Assembly (NCBI GenBank): GCA_002286715.1
Contig: NSJX01000001.1
Coordinates: 1,605,805 to 1,669,804 of the forward strand
DNA from: Dentipellis sp. KUC8613
Lineage: Eukaryota > Basidiomycota > Agaricomycetes > Russulales > Hericiaceae
Direction: 5' to 3'
Length of the DNA stretch: 64,000 nt
Part shown: one piece after another, positions 11,679 to 21,720 of the stretch
Layout of the letters: each line of letters begins with the position of its first letter
How positions within the stretch are numbered: position 1 is the first letter of the stretch
Made by a program: the position numbers and the translations under genes
The notes under the pieces: model-generated
What the model saw: the letters and a program-made list of their open reading frames with translations, nothing else
What the model was told of the DNA's origin: nothing
Databases searched by the model: none

Positions 11679-13595
11679 TCAAGAACGGGAACGGTATCTG
11701 CCGACGCCCTCATCTGTCGTGTAGCTTTCGCTCTCACTTTCGGAGCTAAACGACTCGGTCTTGACGGTCCGCGGCCGCAAGGGGATGCTCGCGTTCGCAA
11801 AGGAGTTGCTCGGAAGGACGCTAAAGTTGATGCTGGTCCCATACGCCGGGGTGCCCTCCTCGTACAGCTTTCGGGCGGCCTCGTACTCCAACTTCTCTTG
11901 CTCCGCCTGAGCAAGGAACGGCTAAGAAAGCGATAAGATCAGATACAGTCTACGCCCGAAAGCTGAAACCAAGATCGGTGGGATCCACTAACCTTCCGCT
12001 CATCATCTGTCATCGAGCGCCACTTGCCAGCTGCCAGGACACTCTGCTTGGTGGTTTCGGTCTCGTCGCCAAAAACCTCCTTCACGAGCACTGGATCGGA
12101 CCGAATGCGCTGTAAGAACATAAAATAGGCACTCAGGGGCTTCTTCGGCGCATTGGGATCCTTGATATTGCCTTTGCGTGATTTGCCGGCCTTTCGCTGC
12201 GCAGCACGGAAAACGTTCTCTCGCTTGATGTCATCGGGAGTCAGAGAGCTCATATAGGCAGCATGTTCTCGCTCCCGAATCTCCTTCATCGCCTGGGAAC
12301 GTCGCTTGTAAGGCTATGCATGTGCAAATCAGTATACTGATCGCAGCAGAACAATGGGACAACGTACCTCCTTCTCTGCGGGACTAAGTTGCGCATACTC
12401 GGTGCCGGCTTCCTTGGCAGCCTGCGCAACGTTCAGCTTGCGTGTACTGGAAGCCTGATGTCTTTGTATCCAGTCCGTAAAGTACAGCTGCCAAGCAGAA
12501 GGAGCCAGCTTGGGCGGTCGAAGATGTGACTTGTGCGGGACTGAAGCGTGGCAATTGGAAGTCAGGAGCCGAAATGAAGAACCAGGAATGGAGAAACATA
12601 CGCGTGTCGGCCAACCGCGGCCGTTCGGTGGATAGGACCTCATCGCCTTCCTCCACCTTCCTCTTCCTTCGGACGGTCGCATCCCGGTCATCGCTCACAC
12701 TGATCGACTCGGCACGGCGGCTGTAGGGCCGGGTTTGGGACGGGGGACTAGATTGTATCCCCGAAGGAGCGCTGGACGATTGGAAAACGTGTGCCAGGGG
12801 GGTTGTGGGTGTTCGCCGACTGCGCTGCCGCTGAGTGGCATAGCTGTCCTCGGCCGGGGGTGGGTGGAGCAGGGCGGGCTGCGGGGACGTCGTGGGACGA
12901 GAAGTGGACGCATTCCATAGCTGGGATGCCCACGAGGGCTGTGATATGTCCGGGGGAGAGACGGACGTGACAGGCGGGGCTGACAGGGCGTCCATCGAGC
13001 GGGGGAGTGGGTGTAGAGCGGCGAAATCGGCAGACGGGGAGAACGAGCCAACCTTGGCGGCGGCAGACAAAGGGTTATCGTCATACGATACGAAAGAGCC
13101 GGAGATGCGTGCGTCGGCATCGGCGGAGGGTATAGCGATGGGGGACGACGATGTCGCCATGGACGAGAAGTCGTCGACGAGCCAGTTGGAGAGGTATGCG
13201 TTCGAGTCGTCATACTCGGGAAGGGTAGAGGGCATTTCGGCGTAGTTGGTGAAGGGGGGGCTGAAGTTGGGGTCACTCACGGGGGAGGACGCGCCAAAGT
13301 CGAGCTGACTGCATGCCGACGCGGGCGACGCAGAGAAGCTGGGGACGGATGACGGCGAGGGCACGGTACGGGGGATGTCCCACGCGTAGGGATCGCGTCG
13401 GTGATCATCGAGTTCGATGGGGCCAAAGATCATCTGGTCTGCGTCGAGGAGGTTGTCACGGGAGAAGAAGTCCTCGTCAAAGTCGAGGGGAGGGTCAGCG
13501 AGCTTGGAGTGGGGACGAGCGAAGGAGTGCATGGTGGGGGGAAGACGGGGGATACGGGGACGGAGGAAACGGAGGGAGGGTCTTAAGTAGTGCAT
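11679..13595 (-). CDS. tandem HMG-box protein with long disordered N-terminus
   Basis: HMG boxes bind and bend DNA, so this is probably a nuclear architectural or transcription factor; no specific role is known to me. Exons are 13595-12602, 12540-12368, 12313-11993 and 11921-11679, giving 576 residues. The first 330 residues are Ser/Pro/Asp-rich with acidic clusters and a basic RRKRKVEE segment that looks like a nuclear signal. Two HMG boxes follow: one at about 340-405 (PKLAPSAWQLYFTDWIQ), and a more canonical one at about 445-515 (DPNAPKKPLSAYFMFLQR to DERKPFLAQAEQEK). The tail is Ser/Glu-rich. Mitochondrial Abf2-like proteins also have two boxes but are short, so the long acidic leader argues against that. 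An alternative start exists at Met22. Confidence 0.85.
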
Positions 13596-14074
13596 TAGGG
13601 GGTGACTCGGTATAGACGAGTATTGTGGACAATGAGAATGACACAGCAGGCTAGCAAGTGTTCCCTTTTCCAGAGTCGAAGGGGCCGTACCGGATTGGGC
13701 GGTAGATGAGACGCGAAGACGGCTGGAATCGCTGATGGAGATCCAGTCTATGTCTGATTAGCTGCTGTTCCTCGAGATCAGTGGTCACCAGAACGTCCCA
13801 TGGAGCAAGCCCTCTGCCAGTCCTCGCCGATCCGGTCCGTACTCATCTCTGTCCGGCCCTAAACTTCTATATCCGGTCCTCACCGGTCCCCGGTCTCAGT
13901 CCCCCCCTGCACAGCCACTCCCCGCCAGGTCCACAAGGCGCTCCCCCCCGGCGGAACATCGCCCGTCGTCCCCGTCGTGAACATTAATTCTTTCGCACAC
14001 ACGCATCATCGACCGAGGCCATCGTAATGCAATTCTAATTCCACCGGCCTGACTCACATCCACCCCCTCATCCA
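13596..14074. other. intergenic stretch upstream of the HMG-box gene
   Basis: This 479-nt spacer lies between two minus-strand genes. It should hold the HMG gene promoter and the 3' region of the GRIM-19 gene. A pyrimidine-rich run lies near 13850-13970. No gene was seen. Confidence 0.4.
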
Positions 14075-14726
14075 TCACAGCACCACCACGTACTCCTCCG
14101 ACTGGTACCGTGGATTGTTGTAGACGCTCTTGCCAGCCTGTCATTCCAGGGGCGACCGGCACGCACGGAGCGATGCAGAAAACGCTGCTATCAGTACTGC
14201 GATCATCCCCACACGCATCATGACTTCGCACCTCCCAGCCCTTGACGTCCTTCATGATCTCCCGTTCCCGACCCACAGCTGCCTGCTGCCGCCGGTACGC
14301 ATCCCGATCTCCCTCGGCGAGCAGCAGTGGGACAAGGTGGATGCGGGACCACGTCTTTTCGCGCTGCAACTCCCTGCAAGAACACTCTAAATCAGTTCAT
14401 CTGACCTATTCCGGTATGGGCCACCGTCATGGCGCGCCATGATAAGCCCAGCGTGAACGGGAGCGCGCGGCCGGATCCTAGGAAGGCCACGTTCCACGTT
14501 GGGCGGGCGGCATCACAAGACACGTTCCACGTTCTGCTGACCCACAGGCTCGCCTTGACCGTGGAGTCCAACCAACGCACCTCTTCTCAAGATTCCCCTT
14601 TCCAAGGCGATAGAAGCCGTACGCGCACACCGCTGTTACCCCGCCGAGCACGACGAGGCCACTCGGTCCGCGGAATGGAAGGTTCCGCTTGTACTTCACC
14701 GCCTCAAAGCCCCCCGGAGGGGGCAT
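14075..14726 (-). CDS. NDUFA13: NADH:ubiquinone oxidoreductase subunit GRIM-19 (NDUFA13, B16.6)
   Basis: This is an accessory subunit of mitochondrial complex I, spanning the inner membrane once. Exons are 14726-14581, 14373-14232 and 14137-14075, giving 116 residues, a typical fungal length. Exon 1 carries the family start MPPPGGFEAVKYKRNLPFRG and the transmembrane helix GLVVLGGVTAVCAYGFYRLG. Exon 2 encodes the matrix or intermembrane helix with EKTWSRIHLVPLL and the MKDVKGWE motif. Exon 3 supplies the conserved AGKSVYNNPRY end. The first intron is 207 nt, long for this locus, but the exon junctions reproduce the family sequence without gaps. Another complex I subunit gene lies 9 kb away (23962-24963). 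Confidence 0.95.
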
Positions 14727-15490
14727 GTCTCTGCAAATCGTGTTAGCAAACTATGCACGGTCGTTTGCAAACTATCCACGTACTGTCTGTAGGGCGCAGC
14801 CACTGTACACGTCGTCTGTCAGCAGCATGACTCGGTATATTCTCCATGCACTTACTAGTGTCGGTACCGTGCAGGACACCGAAGATGAGATAGTAGTAAC
14901 AACGTGCTCGCTGGACGCGTCAAAGGCCGGAACGACACAGCTCGGCCTGCCCTACATTAGGATCACGTGTGTCCCGCTCGCTCCCACGGTGCTGAGATCC
15001 TCGATGTGCGATGTGCGATGTCGCCGCTTCCATCGGGCGGGATTCATCGAATTTCACCGTGCAGCGTGTGTTGTCCGCTCGTATCAGAAATTCCATAGCA
15101 GCATGATACCAGCAGCGGTTCTACGTGTCGGTAGCTGTCGGAGGCACGCCACACTTCCTAATTTGTATGTCAACTCCGGGAATCAAGGCTTTCTGCATAC
15201 CTCCCTGCGAAGTCTGTGCGCGTGCCCAAGGACAATGGTCATAGCATGACACGCAAATATGGCCTGTTTGAGAGTCCGTTTCTGTTGTCGAAAATGCAAA
15301 CAATTGCGAACAATGCGCGCAGGCGAGTCTGGACACCGCCCTTTGGTAATTGAATCACGGTATTGGCGCTCTACGCAAACAGCCGGAAAGGACTCAACGC
15401 CATGCCAAAACGAATAGAATCATGACAGCGGCCGTGCAAGAATAACCCGGGTCAACGCGGTCCTCTCTTCGTCTTCTTCGCTCTCCCAAC
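14727..15490. promoter_or_regulatory. divergent intergenic region, GRIM-19 / INO80F-like
   Basis: This 764-nt spacer lies between outward-facing genes. A 71-codon minus-strand frame at 15121-15336 contains two CxxC pairs but no recognisable family, and I do not call it a gene. Promoters for both neighbours should lie here. Confidence 0.4.
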
Positions 15491-17282
15491 ATGTCCCGCC
15501 ATCCGTCCCCCGGTCCCTCTCAGCTGGCCTCCCATGGCCCAACATTCCATGCCAATTCTCGACAAAAGTCAAACAAGGTACATACCACAGGCATAGCTGC
15601 GGGCGCTGAAGACGCCAAGTACAAGGCCAAATACAGGGAGCTCAGAAAAAAAGTGAGGGAAATCGAAGCCGTGAGTCACCCAAACTCCACGCAGACCTTG
15701 TTTGTGTTCTCACCGAACACAGGATAATGACAAGCTCTACTTCAAAACCCTACAAGCTAAGAGGAATATACAGCGTATGAGGATAGAGAGAGCGTGAGTT
15801 GGCTGTCAATTTTGCTGCAGTCTTGTCTCACACGCCCACAGAATCCTTTATGAACGTCTATCCGCACACATTCCTGCTTCTCCGAGGGCACCTGAACGCC
15901 ATGCTTCCCATTATCATCCCGTTCAACATCAGCAGCCAGCGGGCCACGCACCACATCATCACAGGGACTATCAGGAACCTGCTGGCGCTCCGTTGGACCC
16001 CAACGATCCCGCTGCGGAATACCACAGGAACCATGGTAGTTTTGGACGCATTGCACAAACCTCCGATGGACACCCCATTCTTGTTGCGGAACCTGCCCCA
16101 GGGATTGGAATGGCCAACTCTCCACACGCCGTTCCTCTCCATTCCGCAAGGCAAACCATTACTTACCCTTCTTCTCGCGACCGCCACCACTCGAATCTGC
16201 CTCCATTGCCTGCGGTCCAGCATCTCGAACCCCCACGCGCCCATGGACAACGGCGCTCGGCTTCGCAATCCGGCAGTCCCTCTACCTCTTCCCATTCGCG
16301 TTCGCGGTCACGTGGGAACTATGGATCTGCACATCCTTCGCAGGCTTCTCATATGCAGGCACCGGCACCGGGCTACGCACCGCACGAGCAGGCACACCTC
16401 GAAACGTTCCCCCCGAGCCAGCGCGAGTCGCAGAGCGCCGTCCATTCCTCCGACCGCGGGCGTTCGCGCCGCTCCGACGTGCAGGAGCTCACCCATTCGC
16501 CCGCGCACCTCTCCGTGCCCCAGCCCACCCATTCCTCGCACGGCTCGCGCTCCCCCGCATCTGAGGCCACACACTCGCCGCCCCTCTCCAGGTCGTCCAC
16601 GCGCCTGCACAACCACCAGCGCATCGGCCCCGGGGCCCACATTAACAACTACGGCCGGCACCCGGAGCGCGATCAGGAGCGCGAGGTCCGCGACAGGGAG
16701 CGCGAGGCGGAGTGGGAGCGCGAGCACGACCGCGAGCGCAGGGTACGGGACCGCGAGGAGAACGGCGCGCCCATGAGCGCAGGCGCAGGCGCGAGCGCCC
16801 CGCGCGGCGCGTCTCCCCCCGCCCCCGTGTCCCGCTCGCGCTCGATGGTCGAGGGCTACCCCGGCGACAGGGAGCGGGGCGCTGGCCGCCATTACGACAT
16901 CCGGGGAGGCCATCTCGCGCCGAGCACGCATCCCGAGAGCGGCTCGCGCTCGGACACGCCACGTTCGCGATCGGGGTCTGTTGCGGGCAATGGCCCGCTT
17001 GATCGCCCGCCCGTCTCGCGGGACCGCGAGCGCGAGCACGATCGCCCATATGAGCACGAGTACGAGCGGGCGCGTCCTTCCATGACGCACGCCATGCATC
17101 CTGCTGGCGAGGCGGACGCTGATAGGGAACGGGAGAGGGAGAGACCGCAGGGGGACTTCCATCGGAATGGGGCAGCGCTTGGGAGGGGGCTTCCCGGGCC
17201 TTCTGAGGCACGCAAGCGCTCGCGCAGCGAGATGGAAGGCGATGTGGATATGGATAGTGCTCCGGGCCGTGAGGAGCGCTGA
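15491..17282 (+). CDS. INO80 complex subunit F domain protein
   Basis: The INO80F domain is a short coiled coil found in subunits of the INO80 chromatin remodeller, so a nuclear chromatin role is likely. Exons are 15491-15670, 15723-15793 and 15842-17282, giving 563 residues. The domain spans about residues 38-90: KYKAKYRELRKKVREIEA, then DKLYFKTLQAKRNIQRMRIERAILYERL, split by two introns. Everything after residue 95 is disordered: His/Pro-rich first, then a segment of Arg-Glu and Arg-Asp dipeptides (REREAEWEREHDRE), then Ser/Arg-rich sequence ending in a KRSRSEMEGDVDMDS motif. The domain call is firm; assignment as the true INO80 subunit is inference, because few fungi have been studied. Confidence 0.85.
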
Positions 17283-17815
17283 AGGCAGCTTCTGGATTCG
17301 CCCTCAACTGCGATTCCGATAGCGAAACGAAATGGTGGGCCGTCGAGTGCCGATGCCGAACAATTATGGCGCAGCTCGCTTTGTATATATGTATGCGTAT
17401 GTGATACTTTCTTGTTCTGTTGTCGGCAGCAGTGATACGTGACGTGCATTTGTATAGATGTCGAATATTGGGGATCAAGAGATATCAGGGTTCTTGACAG
17501 GATGAGGGCTCGTGCTCGTCTGAAGATGATGTTGCTGGCTTGCAAACCTATACACGGTACCTATCATTTCTCGAGTGTATTGGCATTATCGTCGCATCAC
17601 ATTGCGACAGTTGCTTGACATGCCTTGCGTATGTGACAGTATATAGTTCCTTCAAACTGTTCTTGTCTACATCCATTTGATCGTGTCAGATAGGTCTTTG
17701 GCAATAGTCGTAGACATCGCTTGTTGTTGGTATATATGAGCTTCATGTTTGACAGACCACCCTCCAGTGTTTCCTTCTTGTTCCTAGGTCCAGTTGGCCG
17801 AGGCCGTCTGCAACG
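17283..17815. other. intergenic stretch between two plus-strand genes
   Basis: This spacer should contain the INO80F-like 3' region and the promoter of the next membrane-protein gene. It is A/T-rich for this window, with several TATATA-like runs near 17380-17400 and 17640-17740. No gene was seen. Confidence 0.4.
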
Positions 17816-19223
17816 ATGGATCTCGAATTCTATGCCTCGCTTTGCACGGAGGCTATCCTCTTTGGTGAGTACTCATTTATGTGAACCCGGTGCTCATCTT
17901 CAATCCAATATTACAGGGATATACACCGTCCTCTTCGTGGCGGCCATGTATCTGCTGTTGTAAGTTTCTTTTTGGCTAGAATAATTGCCTCCAACCCTGA
18001 CACTGGTGTGTAGCCGGCGAAGACATGAAATCCCTGCGAAATCCGTGCATACCTTCTTTATTATCGCAACGATTGTAATGTACTGCGTCTCCATCGTTCA
18101 CCTCGGTTTGGCCATCCGCGTCTTTTTCAACGGCTATCTCAACGGCTTCATCTGGGACCCGTCCATGATCGGCACGGACCCCATCTGCATCGTCAAGCTC
18201 TACTTGCCTGCAGTCAACGTAAGCTCGATCTTGTTCTCTTTCAAAGTATATTATCTCTGACAAATTGGCAGTTCGTCCTCTCGGACGCTATTGTCCTCTG
18301 GCGGGCATATTTGCTGTGGAACTTCGACAAGAGGATTCTTGTCCTGCCAGGACTGCTGGTACTGGGGACACTTGGTAAATGATGACAGCAGTTGGCTGTA
18401 ATACTCTTTGTTGATCCTTGTGTCTAGGGGTCGCCATTGTGGGTGCACAGCAAGCTGCGACACACATGCTTACCATCCAGTTGGATGCAACCTATTCCTG
18501 GGATCTTGCGATGAACTGCCTGACGTTAGCCACGAACCTCGTCGTGACAGGTCTAATTGCCGTCAGGACAAGGTGGGCGACGTCAGCTCCTCTTACTGTT
18601 CGGGGCGACTCACACTGACACGCGCAGAATCTACCACCGAATGTCGAAACACGTCCCGCAGAACGCTCAGCGGAAGAAGAACCAAGCGGTCCTGGCGCTG
18701 CTCATCGAGTCGGGGTCCTTCTACTGCTGCTCCTGGGTGAGTGTGGTCTCAGTCCGCGCCGCATGACGGATCACCGACAGCCTTTCGAAGATTGTGTTCT
18801 TCATCATCTACTGGTGCAGAAGCCACGGCAATTTCATCATCACCGACATGATAGCCCAGCTGACGGTACGCCCCTTCCATCCTCCACATGCCTCCGTCGG
18901 GCCGCCTGACCGACGGACGACGTCACCCACAGGGGATCTACTCGACACTCATCATCATCCTCGTGGCTCTCAAGATGACGAGCACGGATGCGGATGGCGG
19001 CCACACGCCCGAGACGTCTGTCCGCTCCTCAAGCTCGAGCACCTCGACGTCGGAGTTCCTGGCCGCGCATGGCCACAAGACCCCTCTGCCGCCTATCGTC
19101 GTCGGCATCACCAGCACCCTGGACTGCGACCGCGGCAGCCTGAGCGATTCGGAGAAAGGCCTCGGAGGAAGCTCTGCTGGCACTACCCCTTCAGACGACA
19201 CTTGGAGGTTCCATGCCAAATAG
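17816..19223 (+). CDS. seven-helix membrane protein, basidiomycete type
   Basis: This is an uncharacterised multi-pass membrane protein; the layout resembles the expanded seven-helix families of agaricomycetes, some proposed to be receptors. Exons are 17816-17864, 17917-17959, 18014-18218, 18272-18374, 18428-18572, 18628-18736, 18791-18865 and 18933-19223, giving 339 residues. Seven hydrophobic segments are visible: YTVLFVAAMYLLF, TFFIIATIVMYCVSIVHLGL, LYLPAVNFVLSDAIVLW, LVLPGLLVLGTLGVAIVG, LTLATNLVVTGLIAV, a CCSWIVFFIIYW segment, and YSTLIIILVALKM. A Ser/Thr-rich cytosolic tail of about 80 residues follows. The acceptor of exon 7 (after tcgaag) was chosen because the nearer cgacag acceptor breaks the frame. 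No ligand or function is known. Confidence 0.82.
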
Positions 19224-20572
19224 GGGCTCGCTCGATGTCACATGGGGAACTCACGAATCATTTTTTATTTTACGACGCTTTATTTATTCGTTCGCAAGAC
19301 AGCCTATCTGACCTTTTCGCTCGCCAGCAACATTTAGTGTACCCCCGCCGCGCGGCTCGGCGTGTTTTATTAACGTTTAGCTACGTATTTAGCTCGTCGT
19401 TCCCTTTCCAATGGTATAAATTGTGGAGCAAGCTGCCAGTCTTTCCCCGTACGGATTAAGCGTACCAGCACGACATAAATCCAGGGGTGGTCTGACAGAT
19501 CCCTATCCGATAACCCAGGCTGCTGACTTGTTCGATTCGCCATGTCTCGCCTGCGGACATGGCGCCGTCGTAGTTCTGGGGTGTGAGCACGAGGCTCTGA
19601 ACGCTGCGACGCAGCGCCGTGGCCCACGAGGCTGCGAGGCACATCGGGGGCGTCATTTAGAGCGGTGATATCGCTTTTCGCTCGGAAGACGCTGGAGAAC
19701 CTTCGTCGAGCACCCAAAAGCCCTACGTCAGAGGAGGTGATCATGCGGACGACGCTACACGAGTGCAAGGTGACATATTAAGACCGGCTTGCCGCCGTCT
19801 CATTCGGGCGGCGTCTATGAATACGCCAGGGACGTCTTCGGCCTAGAGCCTAGCGATGCGGCCTCGGCATCTTGTCCATAGACGCCTACAATCAAGGTCT
19901 GGCGGCGAGCAATCCGCGGCTCGGTTGCCTGTTGCATCCTCCGCGCCGAGTCTCACGGCGGTGAAAGCAAAGAAGGTAAGGTCGGAAACGCGATAGATAG
20001 GGGCTTGATAAGAAGCGACTAGAAAAGGACAATGCATGGGACTCATCTGGCGCCATAAAGCCCAAAGCAGGGAGGATTCCTCCAGGCCCCGGTCGTGCCA
20101 TAGATTGGCTCGACCACTACACCTGTCAAATCGGGACGCGCTTCGGCAACTATTGTTTCACCGCCCAGCCCCGGACGCTTTTGCGGCGACGGTTCGTTCG
20201 CACCGACCGCTCGATGGTCCGCTGTTCGCGAAAGGAGAGCCCACTACAGGGCCCGTTTTCCGCTATGCCGATCACAGGCAAGAGGCAATGCACCCCTGGC
20301 TCCTTGACATAGGATTGCATTCAGTCCAAATGTCATTGGGCCAAGCGTTCTCGCGTCAAACCACGTAGAACGTGCACAACACCCAAAGGACCAGTTGGTC
20401 AGGCTACACAGCCATGCGCAGCGCGCAGTCTAGCGTGACGCGGGGGTATGGTGCCAGCGGAAGCAAACAGGGAAAGCTGAAAGGAAGGGTGAAGATAACG
20501 GGTCCGATTGGTATGCATGCTATTCAACGACCTGTCGTTAGTCTAAATTAGATGGTATAGATGCGTATCTTA
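19224..20572. other. gene-free stretch of 1.35 kb
   Basis: I find no supportable gene. All open frames are short and lack recognisable sequence, and no terminal or inverted repeats were apparent by eye. It lies between the 3' ends of the membrane protein and carrier genes. It may be a decayed element or a region with a non-coding transcript. Confidence 0.4.
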
Positions 20573-21720
20573 TCAAGCATCGTCTGTTGGTCTTATGATA
20601 CTTATTGTCCATTCGTACACTCCCAAAAATACAGCACCGCCTGCTGAGATCCAGAGTGTCCGTGGTACCACACCAGCGAAGAGCGCGCGAACTCCTTCGG
20701 AGCCGTGTATCTCCCGAAGCCTGGCCAGCGGAGACGGGTATGACGGATGAGTGGTATCCTTCACAGCGGAGCATGATCAGCTTCTGAGATAACGTTCATC
20801 GGCAAGGCAGGGAACATACCCGGAGGTCGAGCATGACACGGGTCTTCAGCACGTCGAGTGGGGTTGTCGCAGCCGCCGCAATTCCACCAGCAACACTGCC
20901 GCAGACCGCCGCTTCATAAGCATGCAGTGACGCAGGCTTACCGTACAAAAACAGTGACAAACGTCTCTTGAAGAACTCGTACATCGGGAACTGCAAGGAT
21001 GTGAATGGTATCTGTTTACGTGTCACAATTGGCAATCTGCGCAGCACAGGTGAGAGAGTTGTACTTACCTCTCGCATCACAGTGATACCGAAGCCTCTGT
21101 AGAAGCCTTTGATACCTTCGGCTTTCCACAATAGCTTCGCCGCGCCTAGGGAAGAATCTGCCAGAGCACCGTACGAGGATGTCTGTGCGCGCGTCTTGAT
21201 CACTTCAGTAGGTACGCGAATCATGCATGCTGCCTATGGTGGTTTCAACGTGAAATGTCATTCACCACAGGTGAGATATTGAATCTCACTATTTCACCAA
21301 GGGATGCGGATAACATGTGGTTCAGAGGTGCGAGATGAGGAGGGGTGGGTAAATTACGCTTAAGCGTATCATATGTGCAGAAGAACGCAGCAGCTTGTGA
21401 ACAGGGACATTCACAGGTCAAACTTCGCAAGGCAAATCGAATAGACATACAACTCACCTCCCGGAGCGCTACCAACGATCACACTGCCCACACCCTTGTA
21501 TATCCCTTTGAACCCTCCTGCACGAGAAAAGCCTTGTGAGGACTGCAGACGTGTTTTGATTGAATCTATGGGGTAGAATAACAGGTCCACGGATGTTCCA
21601 GCAAGACCCCCCGCCTAGGTGCTATGTCAAATTCACGACGCGCGCAGACGACCCTTCAAGGACAAGAGTGAAGCTCACAATCAGCGAGTCTGCGAAAGTT
21701 GGCGCTCTGTGAGAGCTCAT
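20573..21720 (-). CDS. PET8: mitochondrial S-adenosylmethionine carrier (Pet8/SAMC)
   Basis: This inner-membrane carrier exchanges cytosolic S-adenosylmethionine for matrix S-adenosylhomocysteine, feeding mitochondrial methylation and biotin and lipoate synthesis. Exons are 21720-21679, 21614-21458, 21393-21290, 21233-21069, 21011-20820 and 20758-20573, giving 281 residues, typical for the family. Three carrier repeats show signature motifs: [22 protein letters not shown] and [11 protein letters not shown]. Family-diagnostic stretches are [31 protein letters not shown] and [18 protein letters not shown]. The last acceptor (gtgaag) is less usual than a nearby ctcag, but only it keeps the frame. 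The fit to Pet8-type carriers is close across the whole length. Confidence 0.93.

Noticed and set aside
15121..15336. Small minus-strand frame with two CxxC pairs
   Set aside because: Spacing does not match a known zinc ribbon and there is no splice or promoter support.
16308..17162. 284-codon minus-strand frame opposite the INO80F-like tail
   Set aside because: It mirrors the Arg/Glu-rich coding sequence and has low-complexity composition only.
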